The translations under genes were made by a program, and so were the position numbers. From Toxotes chatareus (taxonomy: Eukaryota; Chordata; Actinopteri; Toxotidae): a stretch of DNA of 64,000 bases. Of the stretch, positions 14,011-27,761 are shown one piece after another. The notes below the pieces were generated by a model. The model worked only from the letters and a program-made list of their open reading frames with translations. It had not been told where the DNA came from and did not search any database. The stretch spans positions 747,001 to 811,000 of the forward strand of contig CM028895.1 of NCBI GenBank assembly GCA_016801885.1. Direction: 5' to 3'. Position 1 is the first letter of the stretch. Every line of letters begins with the position of its first letter.

Positions 14011-16633
14011 ACGGGGAAGTCCAGCTCTCAGCTCTGCCGTCAGCTGGTGAGCAGCGCTGCACTTTGCTGTCACAGATTCAAACTGAGAAAACAGAAGATG
14101 AGGAAAATGCGTTGCAGCTGTGCAGCCTGGGTGATTGTTTCACACTGGCAGGAAATAAAATCACAGAACTTCTTTCACTTTTATAAGTTGCCAGTAAAAA
14201 AATATCAGGTTTGTGAAATGACACATTTGGCAGCAGGAGAGAATGAAAAAAAGTTTGCTGTTAAATTTGTCATTGACAAATTATTGCTCTTGTGGATTAA
14301 CTGTTATTTTGCTCTCATATGGAAACCCTCACAGAAAATTACACTAAGATGGACTTTCCCCTACAACTGAACACAGATACACAGATAACACATCATTTCT
14401 GCACAGTTTCATCCAACTGAAATTACAGTTAGTCATTCCTTCGGCTGTCACAACACGTCAAAGTGGTTTTTAAGGGATAGTTAATGTTTTATAACTGAAA
14501 GAAGAAAAAAGGAGATTGAGGGGATATCTGAAAAACTCCTTCATGCTCTAATCCTCTCTGTGAGCGAGGGGGTGCATGTGTTTGACTGACAGCTGAACGC
14601 GTTCATTAAAGTGTTTGTTCACTTGCATATTTATTTATCTACATGTCTGTTATTGAGTTGTATTTGTCTCTTATCGTGCACTTTCTTTCTGTCTCTGTTG
14701 GCTCTGTCCGTACGGACCGTTAAGGTGTCGCTGTGGACAGTCATCAGCTGTGTAAACAGGAAGTGTGAACTTCCAGTGTCAGGGGTCAAAAGCTGCTTTT
14801 AAAGTTAAATGCAAATCTTTGTAAATATGACTGTTTCATCTATGGCTGTATATACGGAGAAATGTGTCTGTCAGAGTCAGTGATCATATTCACACAGTTT
14901 AAAAAGAATCTGAAGTATAAGTATAAATAAAAATAAGTAAAAGTATAAATGTCATTTTCATCTTTTCACGGGACGTGATTTACAGAGCAGATCTGTCTGA
15001 TGCAGCAGAGCAAAAGTGTCATTTCAGTTTGAAATAGTTCCACAAAAAAAAGACAAAAGAAAAGAAGACCTTGGCTTTGTATGTGCTTTGTTTTAACTTT
15101 AGATATATCTGTTACCGACGCTGTGACGGATCCAAAAGCTCCTGAGTTCAAAAGAAAAACACTAATCGACACTAAAACTCTTCAAAAATGAGCCAAAGAC
15201 GTTGTTCTGCTGAAGGATCATTCACTGCCACTGGATGCTGCTCTGCAGTTCAGAGCACACACATTAAATCTAAAACTGAGAGCAGTGAGAGGACGGTTCC
15301 CTGCGTCTCACTGGGAGTTCATTACATCGTGTAATATTTGGACTCAGAACGTAATGTTTGACTTCATGTTCCTGTTTGCCAGAATCATCCTCCACATTCG
15401 GTGCTAATTTCAATGAGCAAATTATTCCATCAGTTACCGACTCCAGTGTGAACCACAGTGTTAGCCTGTTGTTACTCTGCTCTAACCAAAGGTCCAAACA
15501 GATCACAGTTAAATGAGGCGGAGGTTAGCTTGGATGCAGCCTGCTGTGGCGTGCTTGTTCCTGCAGCCTGGGGCACTCTGGGTGGGTGCAGCTGTAATTT
15601 TACTCGCGTGTCAATGGGGTGAAAACGGACCTCCACCCGCTCAGTGTGTCTCAGGCGAGGAACAAGATGGCGTGAACTTGTGTGACATCACAGTGACCAG
15701 CCAATCACAACACACGGTGTCTGCTTTCCCAAAACGTCTGCTGGCAAAGTCTTAAACTTTTATTTTTTTCGTGTCCAGAATTCAAATCATCAAATGTTTG
15801 AATTTCAGCTTCCAGATCCACTTTGATCACAAGCATTTTGGGAAACACAGAGCGGATCACATGATGGAAGCAGGGAGTCAATCAGCCAATCAGCTTTACC
15901 TCTGTCGGTCCTCCACTCCTGCTATTGGTTGGAAGAGCTTTCTACACACCAAACACAGAGGCAGACACATCAGTAAACATCAGGTGAGAGGATTTTACTC
16001 AGCCCCCCCACAGAGACACCGAAGGACAGCGAACCTGAACAGGAATCGTGTTTACATGCAGACTCACTATAAAACCACAGAAGGAGAAAAGAAGCGGTGT
16101 GTAGCTGGAGGGTCACAGGGTCACACACTGACTGAAGCGTGGCGACGCCACAGAGCTGTGAAACCTCCTCAGTGAGACTCAACAAGAGCTGAATGGAGGG
16201 AAACTGGACCTGGTTGATGTTTCCCATAAACACCAGGGACTGCCCAGCACCAGCAACATCACAGGTGAGGTCAAAAAGAAAATGTAATTTTTTTTCAAAT
16301 TTACCGACAAAATTACGGAAATTACAAACTGGACATTTTTTAATAAAAATGTTCGAGTCTGCATGAAAACCTGATTATTACACATCTACATTTACAGAGA
16401 ATAATCTTCATGGTAGCAGATCAGACAAACAGGATGATGAGTTTTCTCACAGATAAATGAGACGAGCTGTGGAAACACGGTCAGACCATGTTTTTCTTTT
16501 CAAACGAATCGTAATTTTCTCTCTGGATGTTTTTCATCTCTTTGTTTTGTCTTTATCTTTTTAAATAACTGTTTCCTCTGTCTCTCATTCATCGCCTTGT
16601 TTTTTTTTTTTTGTGTGTGTGTGTGTGTCTCAC

Positions 16634-16789
16634 CTGTGTTACTGTGCCGTTTGGTGAAGGGGTTGAGTGTAGCTTTAGCTTTGGAGGTCCAGTTGGCGGT
16701 GCTGGAGCCGAAGGAGCTGGAGGACAGAGACTTGCCCAGGTTGTCTGAGCTCACCTTCTTCGTGTTGTTGGTGGCTGTCTTACTCCAGT
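16634..16789 (-). CDS. adgrg6: adgrg6 exon: cytoplasmic tail
   Basis: A 156-bp phase 1-1 exon encoding DWSKTATNNTKKVSSDNLGK, SLSSSSFGSSTANWTSKAKA and ending KRHSNT. It is nearly identical to the zebrafish tail. A (GT)n/(T)n tract abuts the donor (ACAG|GTGAGA). Read-through into the intron would give a shorter tail. Confidence 0.94.
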
Positions 16790-17685
16790 CTGCAACAGAG
16801 ACGGCAGCAATTAAAATCCTAATCAATACCTCCTGATCGATCTGATCTCAGTTCAGACTCCTGCCCTCTTTCATGCTTTACACCTTTGTAGCGTGCTAGC
16901 AGCTCTGAGAGGCTGCACAGTGGCGCTTTGAGCTAAAAGCTAACAGTGACAATGCTAACATGCTGATGTTCATCATCTTACTTTAACATGTCAGCATGCT
17001 AACATTTGCTAATTAGCAGGAAACACAAAGTGCCGCTGAGGATGATGGGAGCTCCACGAGTTCTGCAGGTATTCAGCTCAAACGTTGACCTGATGGTGGC
17101 GCTAGATGAAGAGTCAGAGGATCACTAAAGTTACTACAGTTCATCCTCTGGGGAACACGAATGTCCAGAGAGTAAAATTTCAGTGATCACTGGTCACTTC
17201 ACGATGGACAGACGACGGACAGACTGATGAGACGAAGACACATCAGCTCTGTCCGTACATCGGCCAGCATGAAGCACACAAACACCAACGCTGTGTTTAT
17301 GATCCCGGTTTCTGAGGGTTTCACAAACACGGATCCTCTGCTGTGAATCTGCCAGCTACATAAAGGAAGTGCTCAGACTCATCTACCTTCTTAAAAATGA
17401 AATGGCAGCAGTACAGGACATACACAGACCGAGACCTGGAGGACTTCCTGAGACAACCCTGTTTTATCTTTTTTTTATTAGCTGCAAAGCCGAGATGACT
17501 TAGGTTTTATACTTTAATAAAATGTCTTTCTGTTTTTTCTGCCGCTGTGGGAATCTGGCAGGACTCCAGCAGACAGATTTGACTGGACTCCTGTGGAGGG
17601 ACGTGAATTAGCTCTGGTGTTCTACTGAGAACACTGAGATGGACCTGAGACAGACAGAGAGACAGACAGGTAGACAGACAGATAC

Positions 17686-17787
17686 CTGAGTTATCTGACA
17701 GCTTGAAGCGGCCGCAGCAGAGGTATCTCCTCCACTGCTTCTGGACATTTTCTTTCAGGGCGCAGTGGAAGATGAAAATGAACAGAC
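17686..17787 (-). CDS. adgrg6: adgrg6 exon: end of TM7 and proximal tail
   Basis: A 102-bp phase 1-1 exon encoding LFIFIFHCALKENVQKQWRR then YLCCGRFKLSDNS, the conserved juxtamembrane tail with a CC pair. Donor TCAG|GTATCT. Confidence 0.95.
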
Positions 17788-18337
17788 CTGGAGGAAGGTG
17801 AAAAGAAGCGTGATGAGACGGAGACGATGATCCTTTACCCAACTGTTTATCGTTGTCCACAGTCTCAGTGGATACAACACAGGACCACGAGCAGGACAAG
17901 GACAATCAAACAAACACACAAACAAAAACACACTGTGCTTCATCTTCATTTTCCTTAAACTCTCTGTGAAACCTGTAAATAAACACCATCTGTCTGTGAG
18001 CTGCTGTTTACGGCACGTTGGAAGCATCTGAATCACCATTTTACAATCTTATAAATCACATATTACAGTTTAAATACTGCCAATAAAACTTGTAGATGCT
18101 TGTTGTTTTCTAGGAGCTGGAAAAAGAGACGTTGCTCATTAAAATGTTCAGTTCTTAACGATGTGAGATCTGAGACCTGAGACCTGAATCCTGATCGAGA
18201 TAAAGTTTGAAACTTTTTAACACCAAGCCACAGAAACTCCTCGCTAAACCACAACGGTCCAGGAGACATTCAGACCCGAGGTCTCATTAACCGACTGCCT
18301 GCAGTGGGTCAGTGTGGGTCAGTGTGTGTTACTGCAC

Positions 18338-18470
18338 CTTGCAGTGAGTTGAAGATGGTGAAGAGGTACATGAAGGCGAGGCTGACGGGTCCCCAGGCGA
18401 ACAGAGCGAAGCCCCACGTCATACCCAGCAGGAAGGTGAGGCTGATGACGCTCCGCAGGTTTCGTAGAAC
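18338..18470 (-). CDS. adgrg6: adgrg6 exon: TM6-TM7
   Basis: A 133-bp phase 0 to 1 exon encoding VLRNLRSVISLTFLLGMTWG, FAWGPVSLAFMYLFTIFNSL. LGMTWG is the TM6 toggle region of adhesion GPCRs. Acceptor GATCCAG, donor CAAG|GTGCAG. Confidence 0.95.
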
Positions 18471-18664
18471 CTGGATCACAGCAGAACACGTGTGTTTAAA
18501 GTTTAATGTTTTAATGCATCCTTCATTCTGTTGTTAAGTTGTTGTGTTTGTCTTTCTTTCCTCTGTTTCGGCTCTGTAACGTAACTGTTGGCCACGTTCG
18601 CTCATGTGACCGATTCAATGTGACAGTGCAGTGATGTGCTGATTGGGTGAGCCGGATCACAGAC

Positions 18665-18815
18665 CTCCTCTCGGAGCGTGCGGTTGCTGCGTTTGCCGTT
18701 GCGGCCGCAGATCTGCAGCATCACCACGATGAACATGGCCACGTTGAGCAGAAACACCACACAGAAGTAACCAACGCAGGTGGTGTAGAAGACGACCGAG
18801 TTCTGGATCCAACAG
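18665..18815 (-). CDS. adgrg6: adgrg6 exon: TM5 and intracellular loop 3
   Basis: A 151-bp phase 2 to 0 exon encoding CWIQNSVVFYTTCVGYFCVV, LLNVAMFIVVMLQICGRNGK then RSNRTLREE. The ECL2 cysteine that pairs with TM3 (CW) is present. Acceptor TTCCTCAG. The donor GTCTGT is off-consensus but is supported by the clean join to VLRNLRS. Confidence 0.95.
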
Positions 18816-18834
18816 CTGAGGAAGAGGGAGGACG

Positions 18835-21412
<2,578 letters not shown>

Positions 21413-21589
21413 GCAGTTAGCTGGACTCACTGAGCTCTACAATGAGATTTATTTTCAGATTAATTAAACTCCCGCAGAGATCCGGATCATTCTGACCTCA
21501 GATCAGACTGGATCAACAGAGACAAACTGAACTGAGACCAGATCTTAAGTTTAGGTTGAAGGTTCAGAGACACCAGGTTTATCACTCAC

Positions 21590-21692
21590 AACTCTGAGGA
21601 TCCCTCCCCCGACTCTCCTGTCCCGTACTTCTGCAGTCCATAAGACTTTTTATCCACCGCCAGAACAATCCCCACCAGCATCGCAGGGAGAC
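21590..21692 (-). CDS. adgrg6: adgrg6 exon: end of TM4 and ECL2 (copy A)
   Basis: Second copy of the 103-bp exon at 23296-23398, identical by eye, phase 1 to 2. It is the copy nearest TM5 and would splice directly to it across the 2.6 kb (CA)n intron. Confidence 0.8.
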
Positions 21693-21813
21693 CTGGAGCA
21701 ACACACACACACACACATTTTATATTTCATTTAAACAGCTGTTTTCTTTTCCCTGAACGAAGCAGATAAAATGCTTTTATAATAACAGACAAGCCGAACT
21801 CTGGGCCCCTCAC

Positions 21814-22082
21814 CCCATCCCACAATGCAGAACTTGAGGATGTATCGGCGAATGTAGGTGTTAAAGACTTTGACCAGAGCGATGTACATGTGGATGGATT
21901 CCAACCCCATCCAGGTGAAGGAGGTCAACAGGAAGTAGTGCAGGAAGACGGCCACGGACAAGCACAGCCAATCGGTTTCCAGACTGGCCAACCAGCCGTC
22001 CAACAGAAAGACCATGTTCAGCAGCAGTAAGGATGTGCTGAGGTTCATCAGGATCTTGGACGGGTAGTCACGTCGAAGTTTT
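21814..22082 (-). CDS. adgrg6: adgrg6 exon: TM2-TM4 (copy A of tandem duplication)
   Basis: Second copy of the TM2-TM4 exon: same 269-bp length, phase and splice sites. It cannot be used together with copy B in a normal 7TM protein. It follows a (CA)n tract and a broken 20-base fragment of the TM1 exon end, so this copy has no TM1 of its own. It may be an assembly duplicate or an extra, alternatively spliced exon. Confidence 0.8.
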
Positions 22083-22560
22083 CTGTGAGTGGGAGAGGAA
22101 GAGAAAAAAGATGAAACCCTGAACAACTCCTCCCCACAGCTTCTCCCCACGGAGCAGCTCAGACACGTTCTCATGTTTCTCTCACTGTTCCCAGGGATTC
22201 AGAGTTTGAGCTGAGGGTCCTGAGCGGCTTTATAAGGGAAGTAAAACACTGACAGAAATATTTATCCTATGTAGTAAAGGTGAGTTCACAGAGAGGGCAG
22301 AGTGTAGGAGGACATAGAAAATGATTCTCTGGATCAGAAGGTTCAGGCTTGTGTCACTGCCAGCGTCACTGTAATCTTTCTACCTTTAGTCAAACCCTAC
22401 AAAGGAAACGTGAAATTCTCCGTCAGCACGCAAAACACGATCAGACAGTAAAGAAACAAACGCTGAACTCCATCCTGTGGGATGTAACCGTGAACTGCTG
22501 TGCACAGACCGAACAGTCAGTCCTGCAGCTGAAGACCAGACTCACTCGGCGATGTAGGTG

Positions 22561-23108
<548 letters not shown>

Positions 23109-23295
23109 GCAGTTAGCTGGACTCACTGAGCTCTACAATGAGATTTATTTTCAGATTAATTAAACTCCCGCAGAGATCCGGATCATTCTGACCTCAGATC
23201 AGATCAGATCAGACTGGATCAACAGAGACAAACTGAACTGAGACCAGATCTTAAGTTTAGGTTGAAGGTTCAGAGACACCAGGTTTATCACTCAC

Positions 23296-23398
23296 AACTC
23301 TGAGGATCCCTCCCCCGACTCTCCTGTCCCGTACTTCTGCAGTCCATAAGACTTTTTATCCACCGCCAGAACAATCCCCACCAGCATCGCAGGGAGAC
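23296..23398 (-). CDS. adgrg6: adgrg6 exon: end of TM4 and ECL2 (copy B)
   Basis: A 103-bp phase 1 to 2 exon encoding LPAMLVGIVLAVDKKSYGLQ then KYGTGESGEGSSE, equivalent to VPAAIVGIVLAVSKDSYG in zebrafish. The donor is GAGTT|GTGAGT, and the next codon is completed as Phe before CW of the TM5 exon. Confidence 0.9.
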
Positions 23399-23406
23399 CT
23401 GGAGCA

Positions 23407-23437
<31 letters not shown>

Positions 23438-23519
23438 TTCATTTAAACAGCTGTTTTCTTTTCCCTGAACGAAGCAGATAAAATGCTTTTATAGACAAGC
23501 CGAACTCTGGGCCCCTCAC

Positions 23520-23788
23520 CCCATCCCACAATGCAGAACTTGAGGATGTATCGGCGAATGTAGGTGTTAAAGACTTTGACCAGAGCGATGTACATGTGGA
23601 TGGATTCCAACCCCATCCAGGTGAAGGAGGTCAACAGGAAGTAGTGCAGGAAGACGGCCACGGACAAGCACAGCCAATCGGTTTCCAGACTGGCCAACCA
23701 GCCGTCCAACAGAAAGACCATGTTCAGCAGCAGTAAGGATGTGCTGAGGTTCATCAGGATCTTGGACGGGTAGTCACGTCGAAGTTTT
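23520..23788 (-). CDS. adgrg6: adgrg6 exon: TM2-TM4 (copy B of tandem duplication)
   Basis: A 269-bp phase 2 to 1 exon encoding KLRRDYPSKILMNLSTSLLL, the TM3 cysteine segment DWLCLSVAVFLHYFLL, TSFTWMGLESIHMYIALVKV and IRRYILKFCIVGW. This copy lies directly after the intact TM1 exon, so it is the natural partner of TM1. The same exon occurs again at 21814-22082 with identical length and, by eye, identical protein. Confidence 0.93.
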
Positions 23789-24252
23789 CTGTGAGTGGGA
23801 GAGGGAAGAGAAAAAAAGATGAAACCCTGAACAACTCCTCCCCACAGCTTCTCCCCACGGAGCAGCTCAGACACGTTCTCATGTTTCTCTCACTGTTCCC
23901 AGGGATTCAGAGTTTGAGCTGAGGGTCCTGAGCGGCTTTATAAGGGAAGTAAAACACTGACAGAAATATTTATCCTATGTAGTAAAGGTGAGTTCACAGA
24001 GAGGGCAGAGTGTAGGAGGACATAGAAAATGATTCTCTGGATCAGAAGGTTCAGGCTTGTGTCACTGCCAGCGTCACTGTAATCTTTCTACCTTTAGTCA
24101 AACCCTACAAAGGAAACGTGAAATTCTCCGTCAGCACGCAAACACGATCAGACAGTAAAGAAACAAACGCTGAACTCCATCCTGTGGGATGTAACCGTGA
24201 ACTGCTGTGCACAGACCGAACAGTCAGTCCTGCAGCTGAAGACCAGACTCAC

Positions 24253-24380
24253 TCGAAGGCGATGTAGGTGAGCAGCGTGGCTGCGGAGAAGATGGCCGAG
24301 ATGCCGCAGCCGATGTAGGTGATGAAGGTCAGAATCTTGTTGTTCCTTGAATCTATGTGAGCTGAAACTCCAGATATGTC
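24253..24380 (-). CDS. adgrg6: adgrg6 exon: transmembrane helix 1
   Basis: A 128-bp phase 0 to 2 exon encoding DISGVSAHIDSRNNKILTFI followed by TYIGCGISAIFSAATLLTYI, the first TM helix, virtually identical across orthologues. Donor TTCGA|GTGAGT. Its last ~20 bases are repeated, imperfectly, at 22540-22561. Confidence 0.95.
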
Positions 24381-24557
24381 CTGGAGACGGAGACAGAGAG
24401 AAACCAAGCAGAATATGATCATGTCAGAATCACTCACGGAGGTCAGAAGACAAGGATACGGAAACAAGACCCAGGCTGAACACGTGAGAAAGAAGAAGTG
24501 TTTACTCATCATCCTCTGCCCTGTCATTTACATCACACACACACACAGGCATCTTAC

Positions 24558-24655
24558 CATGAGGATGCCAAAGTGTGTCAGGTGGTCACAGAAACAGATG
24601 GTTCTGTTGCTGGTGGATTCCTCGGACACGACGCAGCCGTCTCTGTTCCATCCTC
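24558..24655 (-). CDS. adgrg6: adgrg6 exon: GPS cleavage site and tethered agonist
   Basis: A 98-bp phase 1-0 exon encoding GWNRDGCVV, NRTICFCDHLTHFGILM. Autoproteolysis is expected between Leu and Thr of HLT, releasing the THFGILM Stachel peptide that activates the 7TM. The usual Asn of C-x-C-N-H is Asp here; the catalytic His-Leu-Thr is intact. The in-frame acceptor is TAGAG|GA. Confidence 0.92.
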
Positions 24656-25126
24656 CTCTACCATCTAGTGGCCACACAGAGTTATTACATTACAGTCACC
24701 TACAGTACACACCATGTAGCTGAGGAAACAGTTATTGAAGTCAGGCTGTACTGTTGTCATTCACCACAGCCTCATCAGTTTTTTTTTCCTGACGGCAGCT
24801 GCTCACATGACAACGCACAACGTGATGATACTGAGATAAGGCTTCACAAATAATGTTGTTTCACAGATCTGCAGATTTAACTCCATTTGGTCTCAACCAC
24901 AGACAAATACACTGAAACAGTCATTTTAGAACAAGCAATGAATTTGTCAAACTAAAACCATGAGAATCCCTGATGAGACGGAGCTGATAGAACGAGAACT
25001 TGGATGAAACTTTAACAGACGACAGCAGATCCTTGTAAAAGGCTGAACGGTTCCATGTGGACCCGAGAACCCACGATGAACCTGAAACGTTCAGGGTGAT
25101 GTGACGACAGACGCACACAGACTTAC

Positions 25127-25172
25127 TGTTCATGCTGAAGTCCCAGAACACGCAGACGGGATTTATGGAGGG
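25127..25172 (-). CDS. adgrg6: adgrg6 exon: GPS motif, part 1
   Basis: A 46-bp phase 0 to 1 exon encoding PSINPVCVFWDFSMN. CVFWDF is the first Cys-x-x-Trp box of the GPS. Acceptor CCGGCAG, donor AACA|GTAAGT. Confidence 0.92.
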
Positions 25173-25328
25173 CTGCCGGGAAAGAAGAAAAATCACACAG
25201 CATCAAGTTCACTCAGCTTCAACAACAGATCACAGAGACACAACCCTCGTGATTTTGTTCCAGGTTTAAACCTGTGCTGTGCTAAAACTGCAGCTAAGCT
25301 GACAGAGCAAACATGCCTGTAAACATAC

Positions 25329-25445
25329 CTGTTCAGAGAGGTGAACAATCTCAATTTCCACCGGATTCTTCAGGCCACTGATGGAGAAGTTGCCCACGCT
25401 GCTGGCCACCACATAGCTGTTTAAAGAGCGACCGTCCTGCTCTTT
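25329..25445 (-). CDS. adgrg6: adgrg6 exon: GAIN subdomain B
   Basis: A 117-bp phase 0-0 exon encoding SLNSYVVASSVGNFSISGLK then NPVEIEIVHL, matching LNSYVVASSVGNFTIKNL of zebrafish. Confidence 0.94.
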
Positions 25446-25534
25446 CTGGAAAAACATCCCAAGAAAATCAGTGAACAGCTCTCTGAGCATGGCAGGTCTG
25501 TTCGTACGCGTGATCTGAGGTGGACCATACTCAC

Positions 25535-25681
25535 CTGGAAGAGGTTGGTTTTGCTGAAGAACATGAAGTTGATCCTGGACAGAGACGATCTGTCGGACTC
25601 ACTTAGAGACACGTTGGACAGCAGAGAGGCAGGGAGGGTGACCTGAGCTAAAGGGTTAACTGTCTCCGATTTAAAATCAAT
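25535..25681 (-). CDS. adgrg6: adgrg6 exon: GAIN domain
   Basis: A 147-bp phase 0-0 exon encoding IDFKSETVNPLAQVTLPASL and LSRINFMFFSKTNLFQ, part of GAIN subdomain B. A run of C (G on the plus strand) lies right at the acceptor. Confidence 0.94.
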
Positions 25682-25825
25682 CTGGGGGGGGGGGAAACAA
25701 TCGATACTCAAAGTAAATTCAAAGAGATTATCACAACTTTTCAGAAACCTTTTGATTTGGCTCAGGATGTAGCTGTGAGTCTTCCAAATAAAGGAGGACG
25801 AAGCTTTGACGGCTGTGGGTTTCAC

Positions 25826-25991
25826 CTGTGGGTTACTGGTGTTCGCAGGTCTGAAGGCGCTGAAGGACGTCCCGTTGAACATGGTGGTGTTCAGGGCCGA
25901 TATCCCCAAAGCCAGATGTTTGGAGGTGATGCTGACAGACGGGCCCTCGAACTCGATCTTCTGAACCAGCTCGTCCACTGCCTTCAGAGCT
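25826..25991 (-). CDS. adgrg6: adgrg6 exon: GAIN domain
   Basis: A 166-bp phase 2 to 0 exon encoding ALKAVDELVQKIEFEGPSVS and later ALGISALNTTMFNGTSFSAF. The order and residues follow the family. Donor CCACAG|GTGAAA. Confidence 0.94.
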
Positions 25992-26114
25992 CTGAAAGGG
26001 GGAGGGGAATGGGGGGCGCAGAGAGTACAGTAAAAGGCAATAGAGAACAGTAGAGTACAGCTCAGTAGAGTATAGCAGAGTACAGTAAAGACAGTTCGTG
26101 GTTATGAGGCGTAC

Positions 26115-26251
26115 TTCTCAGACGTGGCAGCCAGCGCCGTCTCAGAGCTGGTCATGACGTTGGAGATGATGGTGACGACGGCGGAGGCTAACGTGGTGTT
26201 GATCTTGGCCACGTTCACCAGCTCCTTCACCTTTGTCACCACTTGGGACAC
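26115..26251 (-). CDS. adgrg6: adgrg6 exon: GAIN subdomain A, part 2
   Basis: A 137-bp phase 0 to 2 exon encoding VSQVVTKVKELVNVAKINTT and ASAVVTIISNVMTSSETALA, near-identical to the zebrafish helices. Confidence 0.94.
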
Positions 26252-26352
26252 CTGCAGAGAACCAGAGGAGAGGAAGAGGAGGTCACTTCCTGTGTGCACA
26301 GGATGCCAGCACAGAGCACGGCCCACTCGCTCAGATCAGTTCAGACTCCCAC

Positions 26353-26417
26353 CTCGTGACTGGACAGCTCGTTCTCTGTGATGTCGCTGAGCTGCTTCGC
26401 CACATCGGCTGCGTTTT
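26353..26417 (-). CDS. adgrg6: adgrg6 exon: GAIN subdomain A, part 1
   Basis: A 65-bp phase 1-0 exon encoding ENAADVAKQLSDITENELSS, a helical GAIN segment matching zebrafish ENAMDVAVQLADIS. Acceptor TTGTGCAG, donor GAG|GTGGGA. Confidence 0.92.
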
Positions 26418-26695
26418 CTGCACAACAAACACACAACAAGTGAGATTTACCTCAGCGTCTCTGTGCCTCTGTGACACGCTGTTACACAACCAGCTGCAAC
26501 ATGAACATGAGGCTTACACATTAAAACATCAGTGATAATAAATCACACCTTCACCATCTGTCTGTCCTGTTTCTTAACTTTGTTACATTTGACCTTTTCC
26601 ACCTTTAGATCCACTTGTTTTTCTTTAGCATCTGCCCTCTGTCTGTGTCCACCTGTGTGTGTCTCAGCACCTGATTGGCCGGTGGCTCAGCGTAC

Positions 26696-26784
26696 CTTCG
26701 GACACCTCGATGGTGTCGATGCTCGTGCAGTTGCTGAGGTCTGCGTCTGACCAGTAGGATGAGTAGTTCTGAAAGCTGATCATA
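26696..26784 (-). CDS. adgrg6: adgrg6 exon: hormone-receptor motif, part 2
   Basis: An 89-bp phase 2 to 1 exon encoding CMISFQNYSSYWSDADLSNC followed by TSIDTIEVSE. The conserved W and Cys pair of the HormR fold are present. Donor GAAG|GTACGC. Confidence 0.92.
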
Positions 26785-26885
26785 CTATGGATAAAAAAAG
26801 AGGGAGACGGGAGCAAGGCGTGAACGTGTGTGTGAAAATTTAAAAAATAAAACAAACAAAAATAAAATGTCAGCATGTTTTACAT

Positions 26886-26951
26886 TGTGTGTGTGTGTGT
26901 GTATGTGCGTGCGTGCGTGCGTGCGTGTGTGTGTGTGTGTGTGTGTGTGTT
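26886..26951. repeat. (GT)n/(CGTG)n tract at the HormR exon donor
   Basis: A 65-bp tract on the plus strand that abuts the splice donor of the 26954-27065 exon. Length variation here could affect splicing. Confidence 0.93.
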
Positions 26952-26953
26952 AC

Positions 26954-27065
26954 CAGGTCCTGGATGTCCAGTGGTTCTTGTTGGGGAAGCAGGGCAGGGT
27001 CTGGGTGACGGTGGGTCTGCTCTCAGGCCAGCGGTAGTGAACAGGATTCTCCTCCGGACAGTTTT
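26954..27065 (-). CDS. adgrg6: adgrg6 exon: hormone-receptor motif, part 1
   Basis: A 112-bp phase 1-2 exon encoding ENCPEENPVHYRWPESRPTV and LPCFPNK. This is the HormR motif, almost identical to the zebrafish HYRWPESRPTVTQ stretch. The intron immediately downstream begins with a GT/CGTG microsatellite abutting the donor (GTAACA). Confidence 0.93.
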
Positions 27066-27259
27066 CTATCAGGAGTGGAAACAGGAAACAGTTGTTTCAG
27101 AGGGAAAGACAGACAGGCTGCTGAGACATGGAGGAAAGTGGTGGACCCATGGACAGACGTCTGTTGACCGTCTGTCGGCCTCGGCTAAAAACTGAGATCA
27201 GTTCAGACTCATTTGAAAAGAGAATTTTCTCTTCCGCTAAAACAGACAGAAAAACTCAC

Positions 27260-27408
27260 CAATCAATCTGACGTCCACAGAGGACGGCCGGATCTGCAGT
27301 CCGTCACTCATTTGTCCATCTCTGCTGGACAGCCAGTGAGACACAGCAACATCCCCCAGACTCTCATTGGTGATGTAACGAAAAACCAGCAGGGCCTGAC
27401 ATGTGTAA
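27260..27408 (-). CDS. adgrg6: adgrg6 exon: SEA-like domain, part 3
   Basis: A 149-bp phase 2 to 1 exon encoding SYTCQALLVFRYITNESLGD and later DGLQIRPSSVDVRLI. It corresponds to the LALLVYKNTTD and LTLDSVTVNL strands of zebrafish Gpr126. Acceptor TATCTCCAG, donor ATTG|GTGAGT. Confidence 0.88.
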
Positions 27409-27555
27409 CTGGAGATAAAACAAACCTGAAATAAGCAGCTGACAGTGCAGATGCAGAGATCTGAAACCTGAATCATGCTAAAAACACGCTGAGACAGAAA
27501 CAAAGCAGAGAGATTCCACATCTGAGGGGGACACTGTCAAATGTGATCCGTTTAC

Positions 27556-27582
27556 CTTGTCGGACTTCCTCCGGTCTGGACA
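27556..27582 (-). CDS. adgrg6: adgrg6 27-nt microexon in the SEA-like domain
   Basis: Phase 2-2 microexon of nine codons (SVQTGGSPTR across the junctions), with acceptor CTCTCCAG and donor AAG|GTAAAC. It is needed to keep the SEA strand spacing, but its symmetric phase means skipping would preserve frame. No furin-type basic site is seen here; I recall such a site in the mammalian SEA domain. Confidence 0.75.
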
Positions 27583-27708
27583 CTGGAGAGAGGAGAGGTG
27601 AGAAAACTGAAAACCAGGTCAAATCTACCCAGCAACAAGCAGTAAAAAGCAGCATTTCAGCTCCTTCATGCACAGTTTGGCCTTCAGCTGATAAACCTGT
27701 GCACTTAC

Positions 27709-27761
27709 CTGATGTTGGCTATGGAGACTGAGTGGGTCCAGTTCTGAAACGTCTGATTAAT
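27709..27761 (-). CDS. adgrg6: adgrg6 exon: SEA-like domain, part 2
   Basis: A 53-bp phase 0 to 2 exon encoding INQTFQNWTHSVSIANI, matching the LNQTFQNW core of the orthologues. Acceptor CTTCCAG, donor CAG|GTAAGT. Confidence 0.9.

Larger units (their letters stand above)
23106..24271. repeat. tandem duplication copy B
   Basis: About 1.17 kb partner of copy A. It differs by small indels only: an extra GATCAGATCA, a longer CA tract near 23408, loss of ATAAC near 23490, and A-run changes near 23812 and 24140. It joins the intact TM1 exon. Confidence 0.95.
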
